Shown: in pieces, positions 33,335 through 41,177 of the stretch
Layout: every line of letters begins with the position of its first letter
Position numbering within the stretch: the stretch's first letter is position 1
Assembly (NCBI RefSeq): GCF_000482325.1
Contig: NZ_KI535296.1
Coordinates: 73,383 to 137,382, forward strand
Direction: 5' to 3'
DNA length: 64,000 nucleotides
DNA from: Bacillus sp. UNC438CL73TsuS30
GTDB taxonomy: Bacteria > Bacillota > Bacilli > Bacillales > Cytobacillaceae
The notes under the pieces: model-generated
What the model was told of the DNA's origin: nothing
Database searches by the model: none
Seen by the model: only the letters and a program-made list of their open reading frames with translations
Position numbers and translations under genes: made by a program

Positions 33335-34099
33335 TTGATTAAAACAAAACGAATTAAACAGATCCAAGATTATATATTTGAACACCAAAATGCTTCTCTT
33401 GATGAATTATGCAGTGTATTTAATGTTTCAAAAAATACGATTCGACGTGATATTCAGGAATTAGTTGAACTTGGAGAAATTAAAAAGGTTTATGGCGGAG
33501 TAGCTGTAAATGCGGAAGCACTTGTCTCATTTAATGATCGGAAAACACGCAATCAAGGGTCAAAAGAGTTGATTGCCAAAGCTGCAGCGGACTTTGTGGA
33601 AGATGGAGATGTCCTTTTTATTGATTCCGGAACAACCACATTAGAAATGATTGAGTATATCAAAACGAAAAATTTAACAATTGTAACGAACAATCTTGAT
33701 TTTATGATTAATGCTCTTCCATATGAAAATTTAAATGTAATTTCCACCGGCGGCGCATTGGAACGAAAAACGAATTCTTTTATTAGCCTAAAACCATTTA
33801 ATTTACTGCAATCCTATAATATCAATAAAGCATTCATGGCATCGACTGGTATATCGTTAACAAATGGAGTCACAAATGCCTCACCACTGGAAAGTGAAAC
33901 GAAAACCATTGCAATAGAGAGAAGCTCACAGGTCTTTTTATTAGTGGACCGAGATAAATTTGATAAATATGGTCTAATGACATATTGCCGCTTGGACCAA
34001 ATCGATTATGTTGTAACCGATGAATTACCGCGAGAGAATTATCAGGAATATTTCTCGATGAATAAAATTCAGCTTGTGGTTGCAGATGAACAAGAATAG
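33335..34099 (+). CDS. iolR: DeoR family regulator of the iol operon
   Basis: A 254-residue DeoR-type regulator with an N-terminal HTH (IKQIQDYIFEHQNASLDELC and VSKNTIRRDIQELVELG, about residues 6-45) and a DeoR sensor domain (DVLFIDSGTTTLEMIEYI, LNVISTGGALERKTNSF). A TTG at 33335, 7 nt after GGAGGTG, is taken as the start; the reading upstream of it is hydrophobic and outside the family. It is the last gene of the iol operon here, whereas B. subtilis iolR is divergent. IolR senses 2-deoxy-5-keto-gluconate 6-phosphate and represses iol genes. Confidence 0.88.
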   Translation: MIKTKRIKQIQDYIFEHQNASLDELCSVFNVSKNTIRRDIQELVELGEIKKVYGGVAVNAEALVSFNDRKTRNQGSKELIAKAAADFVEDGDVLFIDSGTTTLEMIEYIKTKNLTIVTNNLDFMINALPYENLNVISTGGALERKTNSFISLKPFNLLQSYNINKAFMASTGISLTNGVTNASPLESETKTIAIERSSQVFLLVDRDKFDKYGLMTYCRLDQIDYVVTDELPRENYQEYFSMNKIQLVVADEQE

Positions 34100-34130
34100 T
34101 TTTAAACATTAAATTTCAGTCGAAATGCGG

Positions 34131-34156
34131 AAACCATGAACATTTGTCCATGGTTT
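34131..34156 (+). terminator. Hairpin after iolR
   Basis: AAACCATG and CATGGTTT form an 8-bp perfect stem with a 10-nt loop and a modest T-containing tail (ATTGTTGATTG). Confidence 0.45.
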
Positions 34157-34164
34157 ATTGTTGA

Positions 34165-34245
34165 TTGTCTAGCCCCAGTGCCTAGGCCCTTGAGGGTGCC
34201 TTGTCCTTATTCAATTCGCACTGAGCTTTTCTTATTTATGCCATG
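34165..34245. repeat. Possible remnant of a dispersed Bacillaceae intergenic repeat
   Basis: The wording TGTCTAGCCCCAGTGCCTAG, followed by CTTATTCAATTCGCACTGAG and CTTTTCTTATTTATG, resembles a short non-coding repeat widespread between Bacillaceae genes. I see no open frame or ribosome site here. The resemblance is from memory and needs a search. Confidence 0.3.
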
Positions 34246-34287
34246 CCAATTAATGGGGATCTTACTGAAAAGGCAGGAAGTGGTTAA

Positions 34288-35484
34288 TTGCGAACTTTTA
34301 ATCCTATTAAAGATAAAACCATTTTTTTAACAGTCTCGTTTATTTTATGGTTTTCTCATTTTATTTATGTTCCGATTTTGTCTCCCTATATGGAATCGAT
34401 TGGGGGGAAATATACGTTTATTGGAATTGTATTGGGCAGCTATGGTTTGATGCAATTATTGTTTCGGTTACCGATTGGAATCTTTTCGGATGTTATAAAG
34501 AGAAGAAAACTATTTCTTATTTTTGGGATGATAGTTAGTGCTTTAAGTTGTTTGATTTTTGCTGTAACCGATCATTTAGTTTGGATCCTTATCGGCCGTA
34601 GCCTTGCCGGTATTGCTGCGGCATCGTGGGTTGTTTTTACCGTCTTGTATTCCAGTTATTTTTCGGATAAAGAGGTTCATCGTGCGATGAGCATGATTTC
34701 CTTTATTGTCGTGTTTGCCCAACTTCTTGGTATGGGGCTGAGCGGTTATATTGTTGTTCAGCGGGGCTGGTATGCACCGTTTTGGATGGGTACGGGAATT
34801 GCGGTAATAGGTGTGATTCTTTCCTTTTTTGTGTTTGAACCAAAGGAATGCATCGCAAGAGAGCCGATTCAAATGAAAGATTTGACCTCTGTTTTAAAGG
34901 ATTCCATGCTTTTAAAGACATCATCCTTATCGATCTTGGCCCACAGCATTATTTTTTCAACGATGTTTGGGTTTATCCCGGCTTATGCCCTACATATTGG
35001 ATTCAAAGCGAGTGATTTAATCTTTGTTATTCTATCGTTTATGATTCCTCATGCTGTGGCCACTCTTTATATGGGAAATCTATTGGTTCCAATGATTGGA
35101 AAATGGGAGACGCTAAGAATTTCCTATTTGCTGGCGGCCATTTTCACGTTTGTGGTTCCGTTTATTCATATAAAGGGCTTATTTTATGCTGTACAGGCCT
35201 TTAATGGGTTTTCGTTAGGGATTATTTTTCCGCTGCTTTTAGGTATGTCGATTGAAACGATACCCCATGCTAAAAGAGCTACAGCGATGGGTTCATATCA
35301 AGCCATTTACGCTATTGGAATCTTTGCGGGGCCTTTCTTTGCAGGAATATTGAATTCTCATTTAGGGCTTGCAGCAGGGTTTTATTTTGCTGCAGTAATC
35401 GGACTAGTGGCGGTTATTTTTATTAGTTTCTGGAGAAGAAAGAGTGCCTTCAAAGCAGCTATAGATAATGGAATAGAAATATAA
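34288..35484 (+). CDS. MFS transporter downstream of iolR
   Basis: A 398-residue major facilitator with 12 hydrophobic segments. The loop 2-3 motif reads RLPIGIFSDVIKRRKLFLIF (about residue 65), and helix 4-5 carries GRSLAGIAAASWVVF. Translation begins at a TTG (34288) after AGGAAG; MRTFNPIKDKTIFL is the N-terminus. It follows iolR by 190 bp and has its own terminator. It may carry an inositol-related compound, as many iol regions hold extra transporters, but the closest sequence type is general multidrug/sugar-like MFS. Confidence 0.8.
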   Translation: MRTFNPIKDKTIFLTVSFILWFSHFIYVPILSPYMESIGGKYTFIGIVLGSYGLMQLLFRLPIGIFSDVIKRRKLFLIFGMIVSALSCLIFAVTDHLVWILIGRSLAGIAAASWVVFTVLYSSYFSDKEVHRAMSMISFIVVFAQLLGMGLSGYIVVQRGWYAPFWMGTGIAVIGVILSFFVFEPKECIAREPIQMKDLTSVLKDSMLLKTSSLSILAHSIIFSTMFGFIPAYALHIGFKASDLIFVILSFMIPHAVATLYMGNLLVPMIGKWETLRISYLLAAIFTFVVPFIHIKGLFYAVQAFNGFSLGIIFPLLLGMSIETIPHAKRATAMGSYQAIYAIGIFAGPFFAGILNSHLGLAAGFYFAAVIGLVAVIFISFWRRKSAFKAAIDNGIEI

Positions 35485-35489
35485 TAGTT

Positions 35490-35522
35490 AAACCAAAGGA
35501 AATGTTTTCTTTGGTTTTTTTT
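35490..35522 (+). terminator. Rho-independent terminator after the MFS gene
   Basis: AAACCAAAGGAAA and TTTTCTTTGGTTT form a long stem followed by a run of T. Confidence 0.88.
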
Positions 35523-35609
35523 ATAAAAAGGGACGTTTATGGAGCGGGAGGCTTTTTTGAGAGGTTAAATTTCCATTGAGGGGGTAAGGGGTTACTATAA
35601 CTTGAATAG

Positions 35610-35627
35610 TAGGAAAACGTTTACCTA
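35610..35627. promoter_or_regulatory. Class A LacI-type operator (upstream copy)
   Basis: TAGGAAAACGTTTACCTA is a near-palindrome with GG...CC arms around a central CG, as LacI/GalR operators have. It lies 139 bp upstream of the matching site at 35749, a spacing that would permit looping. Confidence 0.6.
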
Positions 35628-35711
35628 AACAATTTTTTATTAAGAAATTTTTCGAGGAAGAAATCCCTCTACTTATCAGTATTTTCCTCATATGATGGCA
35701 CTTTAAATATA

Positions 35712-35766
35712 TTGACTTTTCTGTCTGTTTGTATTTATAATCGAAATTAAGGTAAGCGTTTTCCTA
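35712..35766 (+). promoter_or_regulatory. Promoter and class A LacI-type operator of the Gfo/Idh gene
   Basis: TTGACT (35712-35717), 18-bp spacer and TATAAT (35736-35741) form a good SigA promoter. The operator AAGGTAAGCGTTTTCCTA (35749-35766) lies over the expected transcription start; its reverse complement TAGGAAAACGCTTACCTT matches the site at 35610 closely. Confidence 0.7.
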
Positions 35767-35794
35767 AAAAGTTAAATAAAGGTGGAGATAGAAT

Positions 35795-36847
35795 ATGGAT
35801 AAGGTTAAAGTTGGGATTGTCGGTCTAGGAAGATTGGGGAGACAACATGCGGAGAATTTGGCATTTCGGATTCCAAATTGTGAATTATCTGCAGTTTGTA
35901 GTGTGATCCCTGAGGAAGTTGAACAGGTTCAAAAGGAATGGAATATTCCTTATGCCTATACGAATTACGATGAAATGTTAAATAATAAAGAGTTGGATGC
36001 AATCTTTATTGCCTCTCCATCGGGCTTCCATTGTGAGCAAATTGAGAAAGCTTTAAAAGCTGGATTTCATGTATTCAGTGAAAAACCACTTGGATTATAT
36101 TTAGATGAAGCAATGCGTGTACAGGAGGTTGTAAATAACCATAAGGATCAAGTGTTTATGCTAGGCTTCATGCGCAGATATGATAAGTCCTATGCCTATG
36201 CGAAGAAGAAAATCGAAGAAGGCAAGATTGGCGAGCCCTTGCTCATTCGCTGTTATGGTCTTGATCCTGCAAAGGCGATCGATGGGTTCATGCAATTTGC
36301 GAAGAATAATTACAGCGGCGGGTTGTTCTTGGATATGGCTATTCATGATTTAGACCTTGCTAGATGGTACCTAAACTCTGAAGCTAAGCAAGTGTGGGCC
36401 ATTGGCGGAGCCTATGCTTATCCTGAAATTGCAGAGTTAAATGATGCAGAAACAGGTGCAGCGTTGGTGAAGTTTGGAAATAATAAGATGGGGATTTTTG
36501 TAGCCAGCCGTAATTGTGCGCATGGCTACCATATTGAAACAGAGATTATTGGTACAAAAGGTACGTTAAGAATTGGAACTGTTCCGGAAAAGAATCAGGT
36601 AACCGTTTTTGACGAAACAGGCGCTGTAAAGGAATGTTCTGATGGGTTTTTGGAGCGTTTCGAACAAGCTTATTTAAGTGAGGCAGAAGAGTTTATCGCA
36701 TGTATCCGGGAAAACAGAAAGCCAAGTGTAACGGTGGAGGATGGAGTATTATCAACAGCTTTGGGGTATGCTTGCAAAGAATCGTTTGAAACCGGTGAGT
36801 TGATTACGGTTCAATCACCATCTGAAAAGGTAACCTTATCTAATTAA
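35795..36847 (+). CDS. Gfo/Idh/MocA dehydrogenase, inositol dehydrogenase-like
   Basis: A 350-residue NAD(P)-dependent oxidoreductase. GIVGLGRLGRQHAENLAFRI (residues 6-25) is the Rossmann motif, FSEKPLGLYLDEA (about 95) holds the catalytic Lys, and GLFLDMAIHDLDLARWYL (about 176-193) holds the Asp and His typical of inositol 2-dehydrogenases. The ATG follows AAAGGTGG. It is monocistronic behind a promoter with two class A operators. A scyllo-/myo-/chiro-inositol or inositol-like dehydrogenase is likely; the isomer is not readable. Confidence 0.87.
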   Translation: MDKVKVGIVGLGRLGRQHAENLAFRIPNCELSAVCSVIPEEVEQVQKEWNIPYAYTNYDEMLNNKELDAIFIASPSGFHCEQIEKALKAGFHVFSEKPLGLYLDEAMRVQEVVNNHKDQVFMLGFMRRYDKSYAYAKKKIEEGKIGEPLLIRCYGLDPAKAIDGFMQFAKNNYSGGLFLDMAIHDLDLARWYLNSEAKQVWAIGGAYAYPEIAELNDAETGAALVKFGNNKMGIFVASRNCAHGYHIETEIIGTKGTLRIGTVPEKNQVTVFDETGAVKECSDGFLERFEQAYLSEAEEFIACIRENRKPSVTVEDGVLSTALGYACKESFETGELITVQSPSEKVTLSN

Positions 36848-36877
36848 TATATATTGAATTTAGAATTGGAATCTTGA

Positions 36878-36914
36878 TAGGCAGTTCGCTATGGCGATAC
36901 TGCCTATTTTTCTA
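36878..36914 (+). terminator. Terminator after the Gfo/Idh gene
   Basis: TAGGCAGT pairs with ACTGCCTA, with an inner TCGC/GCGA stem, then TTTTT. Confidence 0.85.
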
Positions 36915-37023
36915 GTATCCTGTAAGTAAGATTATTTTTTGCAGATCCATGCAAGATTTAGGTGGAGATGATTTTCATGATTTCGTAGCCAATTAAAATA
37001 AGTGGACTAATAATAATGTTTCA

Positions 37024-37062
37024 AAAGACCATTACCTTAAAAAGTAACGGTCTTATTTTTTA
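37024..37062 (+). terminator. Second terminator with no obvious gene upstream
   Basis: AAGACCATTAC pairs with GTAACGGTCTT (one mismatch), followed by ATTTTTT. Confidence 0.75.
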
Positions 37063-37116
37063 TTCAGATTTTTGAATATGTACTTCTAATTTGTTTCATA
37101 GAAGATGCTTTCCCTA

Positions 37117-37181
37117 AAGCAATATTGTTAAGTAAATAAGCAATATCACTTAATGAATTTGTGTTTTTATTGTATTAAAAT
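37117..37181 (+). promoter_or_regulatory. AraC-type tandem sites and promoter for iolT
   Basis: AAGCAATATTGTTAAGT (37117) and AAGCAATATCACTTAAT (37138) are direct repeats exactly 21 bp apart. A TAAAAT -10 (37176-37181) lies 38 bp after the second repeat's first base. The same arrangement recurs at 39898-39962. An AraC gene lies between the two promoters and is the obvious candidate binder. Confidence 0.7.
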
Positions 37182-37232
37182 GAAATAGTAGAAAGCAAAA
37201 AATAATAGTTATGACAAAAAGGAGAGGATTGT

Positions 37233-37298
37233 GTGAGTAAGATTATCAAAAAAGTAAAGCGGTTGCATGAAAGTGTATTTGGCAGCGAGGAAATGTAA
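37233..37298 (+). CDS. Possible 21-residue leader peptide upstream of iolT
   Basis: A GTG at 37233 with AAGGAGAGG about 6 nt upstream opens MSKIIKKVKRLHESVFGSEE plus a final Met, stop at 37296. It lies in the iolT leader, about 50 bp after the -10. Its 3' half forms a hairpin through AAGCGGTT (37257-37264) and AACCGCTT (37297-37304), which covers the stop codon. No homologue comes to mind. It may be a regulatory leader or a small basic protein. Confidence 0.4.
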   Translation: MSKIIKKVKRLHESVFGSEEM

Positions 37299-37444
37299 CC
37301 GCTTAAAATGCAAAATAAGAAATCTTTAAAGAGGAACTCCTACTGGTCCATCCTACTAGAAGATACAATCATATTTGATAACAGCCATAATAGGAAGACC
37401 GCTTTGCTTATAACTAAGTTATTAATACAAAGGGGAAAATATAT

Positions 37445-38863
37445 ATGGAAAATGTTAGGGTTGCTAGTAATGCAGTTGAACTGGAACAGGCTAATAAAAA
37501 GGACCCCAAAAAGTTTTTGAAGATAGTTACTACTGTTTCAACTTTTGGGGGGTTGTTATTCGGTTATGATACAGGGGTAATTAATGGCGCACTTCCATTT
37601 ATGGCTAAGCCTGATCAATTAAACCTTACTCCTTTTACTGAAGGTTTAGTTGCAAGTTCTTTAGTATTAGGTGCTGCTTTTGGTTCCATATTTGGTGGAC
37701 GCCTATCGGATAATAAAGGGCATCGGAAAGCCATTATGTATCTTGCGATTTTATTTTTCTTTTCAACATGTGGTTGTGTCATATCTCCAAATACGACAAT
37801 AATAGTATTTTTCCGTTTTCTATTAGGACTTGCTGTCGGCGGTGCCTCTGTAATTGTTCCATCTTATCTTGCTGAAATGTCACCTTCGGAACGCCGTGGC
37901 AGGCTGGTTACTCAAAATGAATTAATGATTGTTACTGGACAGTTTCTTGCTTACGTATTCAATGCAATTATTGGAAGTGTATATGGAGATGCGGGACATG
38001 TGTGGCGTTATATGTTAGTAGTTGCGACATTACCAGCTGTGGCACTGTGGCTTGGAGTCCTTATTTTACCTGAAAGCCCTCGTTGGTTAGCATCCAAAGG
38101 AAGAATGGGTGACGCACTAAGAATACTAAAACAAATTCGTAATGAAGATATTGCTGAACAAGAATTACGTGAAATAAAAGCACATATTTCAGAACAGAAA
38201 AAAATCCAAAAAGTAAAATTTAAAGATTTAGGAATTCCTTGGATCCGACGTATTATGATTCTTGGAATAGGGATTGGAGCCATATCGCAATTAGTAGGTA
38301 TAAACTCTATCATGTACTATGGGACACAAATACTACAAAATTCTGGTTTTGGAACAAAAACAGCATTGATTGGAAATGTAGCAAACGGAGTAATATCTGT
38401 TATTGCCGTGATTTTCGGTATGTCTATTATGCACAAAGTAAATAGACGCACAATGTTTCTTACAGGTCTAATGGGTGCAACCATTGCACTTATTACGATT
38501 GGAATAGCAACTTTAAAACTTTCCGGATCTCCATTGTTACCATATGTAGTGCTTTCCATGACAGTACTATATTTAGCTTTCTTCCAAGGAGCGATCGGCC
38601 CTATGACTTGGCTTACATTATCCGAAATATTTCCTGCCCGTTTACGTGGAATGGGTATGGGGATGGCTGTTTTGTTTTTATGGCTTTGCAATTTTTTAGT
38701 AGGGCTATTCTTTCCTGTTCTTTTAAATGGAATTGGACTATCAGGAACATTTTTCATATTCGCTGTGTTTGGAATTTTGGGTATAGTTTTTATAGCAAAA
38801 TACCTACCTGAAACAAGAGGGCTGTCATTAGAACAAATAGAGGAAAATTTTAAGACCGTATAG
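37445..38863 (+). CDS. iolT: Myo-inositol transporter, sugar porter family
   Basis: A 472-residue MFS sugar porter, the same length as B. subtilis IolT. Signatures are complete: GGLLFGYDTGVINGALPFM (about residue 32), GGRLSDNKGHRKA (loop 2-3), RFLLGLAVGGASVIVPSYLA with EMSPSERRGRLV (loop 4-5), PESPRWLASKGR (loop 6-7), SQLVGINSIMYYGTQIL (helix 7) and PETRGLSLEQIE at the C-terminus. Proton-coupled inositol uptake is expected; CsbC-like sugar transport is the alternative. The ATG follows AAAGGGG. Expression is probably under the AraC regulator through the tandem sites at 37117. Confidence 0.9.
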   Translation: MENVRVASNAVELEQANKKDPKKFLKIVTTVSTFGGLLFGYDTGVINGALPFMAKPDQLNLTPFTEGLVASSLVLGAAFGSIFGGRLSDNKGHRKAIMYLAILFFFSTCGCVISPNTTIIVFFRFLLGLAVGGASVIVPSYLAEMSPSERRGRLVTQNELMIVTGQFLAYVFNAIIGSVYGDAGHVWRYMLVVATLPAVALWLGVLILPESPRWLASKGRMGDALRILKQIRNEDIAEQELREIKAHISEQKKIQKVKFKDLGIPWIRRIMILGIGIGAISQLVGINSIMYYGTQILQNSGFGTKTALIGNVANGVISVIAVIFGMSIMHKVNRRTMFLTGLMGATIALITIGIATLKLSGSPLLPYVVLSMTVLYLAFFQGAIGPMTWLTLSEIFPARLRGMGMGMAVLFLWLCNFLVGLFFPVLLNGIGLSGTFFIFAVFGILGIVFIAKYLPETRGLSLEQIEENFKTV

Positions 38864-38902
38864 GAGCTAAACTGGATTAAATTATCTGAATAGTCAAGCT
38901 TA

Positions 38903-38934
38903 AAAATCACTTCGAATATGAAGTGATTTTTTTT
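38903..38934. terminator. Bidirectional terminator between iolT and the AraC gene
   Basis: AAAATCACTTC and GAAGTGATTTT form an 11-bp perfect stem with T-runs on the plus strand and A/T-rich ends on the other. Confidence 0.85.
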
Positions 38935-38972
38935 TATAACTATTTAACAACTTTTCAGAATAAAGTTGTTTT

Positions 38973-39809
38973 CTAGAATTGAATTTCCCTAAACTGTTTT
39001 GGTGTTAGGTTCGTATGCTTTTTAAATGTTGTTATAAAGTGGGTATCACTATTGAATCCTGATGAAATAGAAATCTCCTTAATAGAATGATTGGTGTTCT
39101 GAAGTAATTTTTTGGCATAGTTTATCCGAAAGTTAATGACGTATTCATATGGTGAGTAACCGGTATATTTTTTAAATACACGAGAAAAATGGAATGGAGT
39201 TAAATTGACATAATAAGCCAACTCCTTTAGATTGATCTCCTGATTAAAATGACTTTCAATATAGGCAATGGCTTGCAGGATGATTTTTTCTTGAATATCG
39301 GTTGATTCATTGGAGACTTCGTTCAACTCGTACATAATTTTATGAATGTTCATAGATATAAAATGCTCATTAATATTCCCCTTCTCTGCCATATGGAGAA
39401 TTTGCCCCATGCATTCTGGAATAACGAAATTATTCTCAACTGAAAAAATGCAGCCGCTTTTTTCAAACAGCAGATCAAAATAATGCTGACTAGAAATCCC
39501 TGAAAAATGAAACCATTCAAAGAGGGCATTTTCATTTGCCAGGTATGTATGAGATTCGTGGCAATCGAGAAATACTAAAGTGTTTTTTGGAGCATGAAAT
39601 TCCTGGCCTCTATACCTGATGGTCATGGAACCTCTTCTAATTAACATGATTAGAAAGTTATTGTAATGATCTCTTTCCACGATATATTTATCGTTACAGT
39701 AGAAAAGGCCGGAATCGTGTAAACAGTAGAGGGCCTTCTTCGCAAATTCACTGGGAATATGGAAAAAAATTTCAGATCGTTGTAACACACCTTTTTCAAT
39801 AATCTTCAT
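38973..39809 (-). CDS. AraC family transcriptional regulator
   Basis: A 278-residue regulator: N-terminal AraC-type cupin (about residues 20-150, including IRYRGQEFHAPKNTLVFLDC) and C-terminal double HTH (about 180-278; NLKELAYYVNLTPFHFSRVF, then YAKKLLQNTNHSIKEISISS and HFITTFKKHTNLTPKQFREI). The ATG follows GAAGGTG. It is divergent from the Gfo/Idh-ABC operon and convergent with iolT. Both flanking transcription units carry the same 21-bp-period direct repeats 38 bp upstream of a TAAAAT -10, so it very likely activates both when an inositol-type sugar binds. Confidence 0.88.
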   Translation of the reverse strand: MKIIEKGVLQRSEIFFHIPSEFAKKALYCLHDSGLFYCNDKYIVERDHYNNFLIMLIRRGSMTIRYRGQEFHAPKNTLVFLDCHESHTYLANENALFEWFHFSGISSQHYFDLLFEKSGCIFSVENNFVIPECMGQILHMAEKGNINEHFISMNIHKIMYELNEVSNESTDIQEKIILQAIAYIESHFNQEINLKELAYYVNLTPFHFSRVFKKYTGYSPYEYVINFRINYAKKLLQNTNHSIKEISISSGFNSDTHFITTFKKHTNLTPKQFREIQF

Positions 39810-39869
39810 AGGTTCACCTTCAACTCGACTAAAGAATTCTATTAATCTAGCATATTTTTTACCTAAAAA

Positions 39870-39883
39870 CGAAAACGCTTTCC
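39870..39883. promoter_or_regulatory. cre-like or LacI-like site upstream of the ABC operon
   Basis: CGAAAACGCTTTCC, followed by TTA, shares the GAAAACGCTT core with the class A operators and with CcpA cre sites. It lies 15 bp upstream of the AraC-type repeats and between divergent genes. CcpA control, or an old LacI site, are both possible. Confidence 0.45.
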
Positions 39884-39897
39884 TTATTTAATATAAA

Positions 39898-39962
39898 AAG
39901 CAATATTCTTAAGTAGATGAGCAATATCGCTTAATGTATTTATATATTAATAATAATAAAAT
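39898..39962 (+). promoter_or_regulatory. AraC-type tandem sites and promoter of the Gfo/Idh-ABC operon
   Basis: AAGCAATATTCTTAAGT (39898) and GAGCAATATCGCTTAAT (39919) are direct repeats 21 bp apart; TAAAAT (39957-39962) follows at the same 38-bp distance as in the iolT promoter. The homology with the iolT promoter extends through the leader (AGAAAGCAA...AAAAAGGAG), showing duplication. Confidence 0.72.
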
Positions 39963-40012
39963 GAAAGAGCAGAAAGCAATAAATAAAAGTAATTTAAAAA
40001 GGAGTGGAATGT

Positions 40013-41161
40013 ATGAAAGAGATTAGAATAGGACTTGTAGGGGCTGGATGGATGGGAAAAGCTCATACCAACGCATTTTTAAACGCCTTAATGCTTTTTG
40101 GACCTGAATCTGGAAAACCTGTTTTTGAAGTTGTCGCAGATGTAAATGTTGAGGCGGCCAAGGTGGCGAGCGAGAAGCTGGGATTTTCCAGATGGGTTGA
40201 GAGTTGGCAAGAGGTTGTTACGGATCAAAATGTTGATGTTGTGGATATTGCCACACCGAACGCTTTCCACTATGAAGTGGCAAAAGCAGCTTTAGAAAAC
40301 GGAAAACATGTGTATTGTGAAAAACCATTAACTCTTTCAGCAGAGCAGTCAAAAGAATTAGCAGACCTTGCCAAGCTAAAGGGCGTCGTGAATTATGTCG
40401 GTTATAACAATGTCATGAATCCGGCAAATGCTTATATCAAGGAACTTGTTTCTTCTGGTAAACTAGGTAAAATTATGAGGTTCTCCGGAACTTATGATCA
40501 GGATGGGCTGCTTGATCCAACACTACCAATCACATGGCGCCACATTAATAAACATTCTGGAAGCGGTGCACTTGGTGATCTTGGTTCGCACCTTCTTAGC
40601 ATTTCCCAGTTTATCCTTGGTGATATCACAAGTGTAAACGCCTTATCAAAGATTGTAATCCCGAAAAGACCAAAACAAGCTGGTTCATCAGAACTTGCGA
40701 ATGTAGAAAATGATGACTTGATCACGATTCTTGCCGAATACGAAAATGGGGCAGTAGGCACGATTGGAGCAAGCCGTGTTGCAACAGGTCGTAAAAACTA
40801 TCTAACATTTGAAATTCAGGGTACTGAGGGTACAGTCTACTATTCGCTGGAAAGAATGAATGAAGTGAATGTCTACTTTACATCCGATAACAGTGAAGAT
40901 AGAGGTTTTAGAAATGTATTTCTTGGACCTGATCATAAGGGCTACTCCGCCTTCTACCCTGCATCCGGGATTGCAATCGGATACAATGATATGAAAGTTT
41001 TAGAGGCGCATGAACTACTTTCAGCGATTACAGAATTTAAACCATACGCATGTGATTTTGAATTTGGCTGGAAAATTGACAGAACTGTTGATGCTATCTT
41101 GAAATCTGCCGCAGAGAAAAAATGGATAGAAGTAGAAGAGAAAGCACTAGAAGTCATTTAA
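40013..41161 (+). CDS. Gfo/Idh/MocA oxidoreductase (first gene of ABC operon)
   Basis: A 382-residue dehydrogenase: GLVGAGWMGKAHTNAFLNAL Rossmann motif (residues 7-26), YCEKPLTLSAEQS (catalytic Lys, about 99), and GSGALGDLGSHLLSISQFIL (Asp and His, about 180-195). The ATG at 40013 lies 8 nt after AAGGAG; the GTG at 40004 is within the ribosome site. It heads an operon with an isomerase-like TIM barrel, a complete ABC importer and a LacI-like sensor, under AraC-type sites. The substrate is probably a cyclitol or sugar brought in by the ABC system. Longer than classic IolG by about 40 residues. Confidence 0.87.
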   Translation: MKEIRIGLVGAGWMGKAHTNAFLNALMLFGPESGKPVFEVVADVNVEAAKVASEKLGFSRWVESWQEVVTDQNVDVVDIATPNAFHYEVAKAALENGKHVYCEKPLTLSAEQSKELADLAKLKGVVNYVGYNNVMNPANAYIKELVSSGKLGKIMRFSGTYDQDGLLDPTLPITWRHINKHSGSGALGDLGSHLLSISQFILGDITSVNALSKIVIPKRPKQAGSSELANVENDDLITILAEYENGAVGTIGASRVATGRKNYLTFEIQGTEGTVYYSLERMNEVNVYFTSDNSEDRGFRNVFLGPDHKGYSAFYPASGIAIGYNDMKVLEAHELLSAITEFKPYACDFEFGWKIDRTVDAILKSAAEKKWIEVEEKALEVI

Positions 41162-41177
41162 ATAGAGGAGAGAGAAT

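Larger units (their letters stand above)
36848..37116. other. Intergenic stretch with two terminators and no visible gene
   Basis: Between the dehydrogenase gene and the AraC-type sites I see two hairpins (36878-36914 and 37024-37062) with about 110 bp between them and no frame with a usable start and ribosome site. The second hairpin has no assigned gene upstream, so a small RNA or a lost gene may lie at about 36915-37060. Confidence 0.4.

Noticed and set aside
35610..35627. CcpA cre site
   Set aside because: Central AAAACGTTT fits, but the GG...CC arms break the cre consensus at two places and match the neighbouring LacI-type sites instead.
38317..38910. 197-codon minus-strand frame antisense to iolT
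   Set aside because: Frame opened by codon bias of the hydrophobic iolT gene; its content is Pro/Ile/Thr-rich without family features and no ribosome site.
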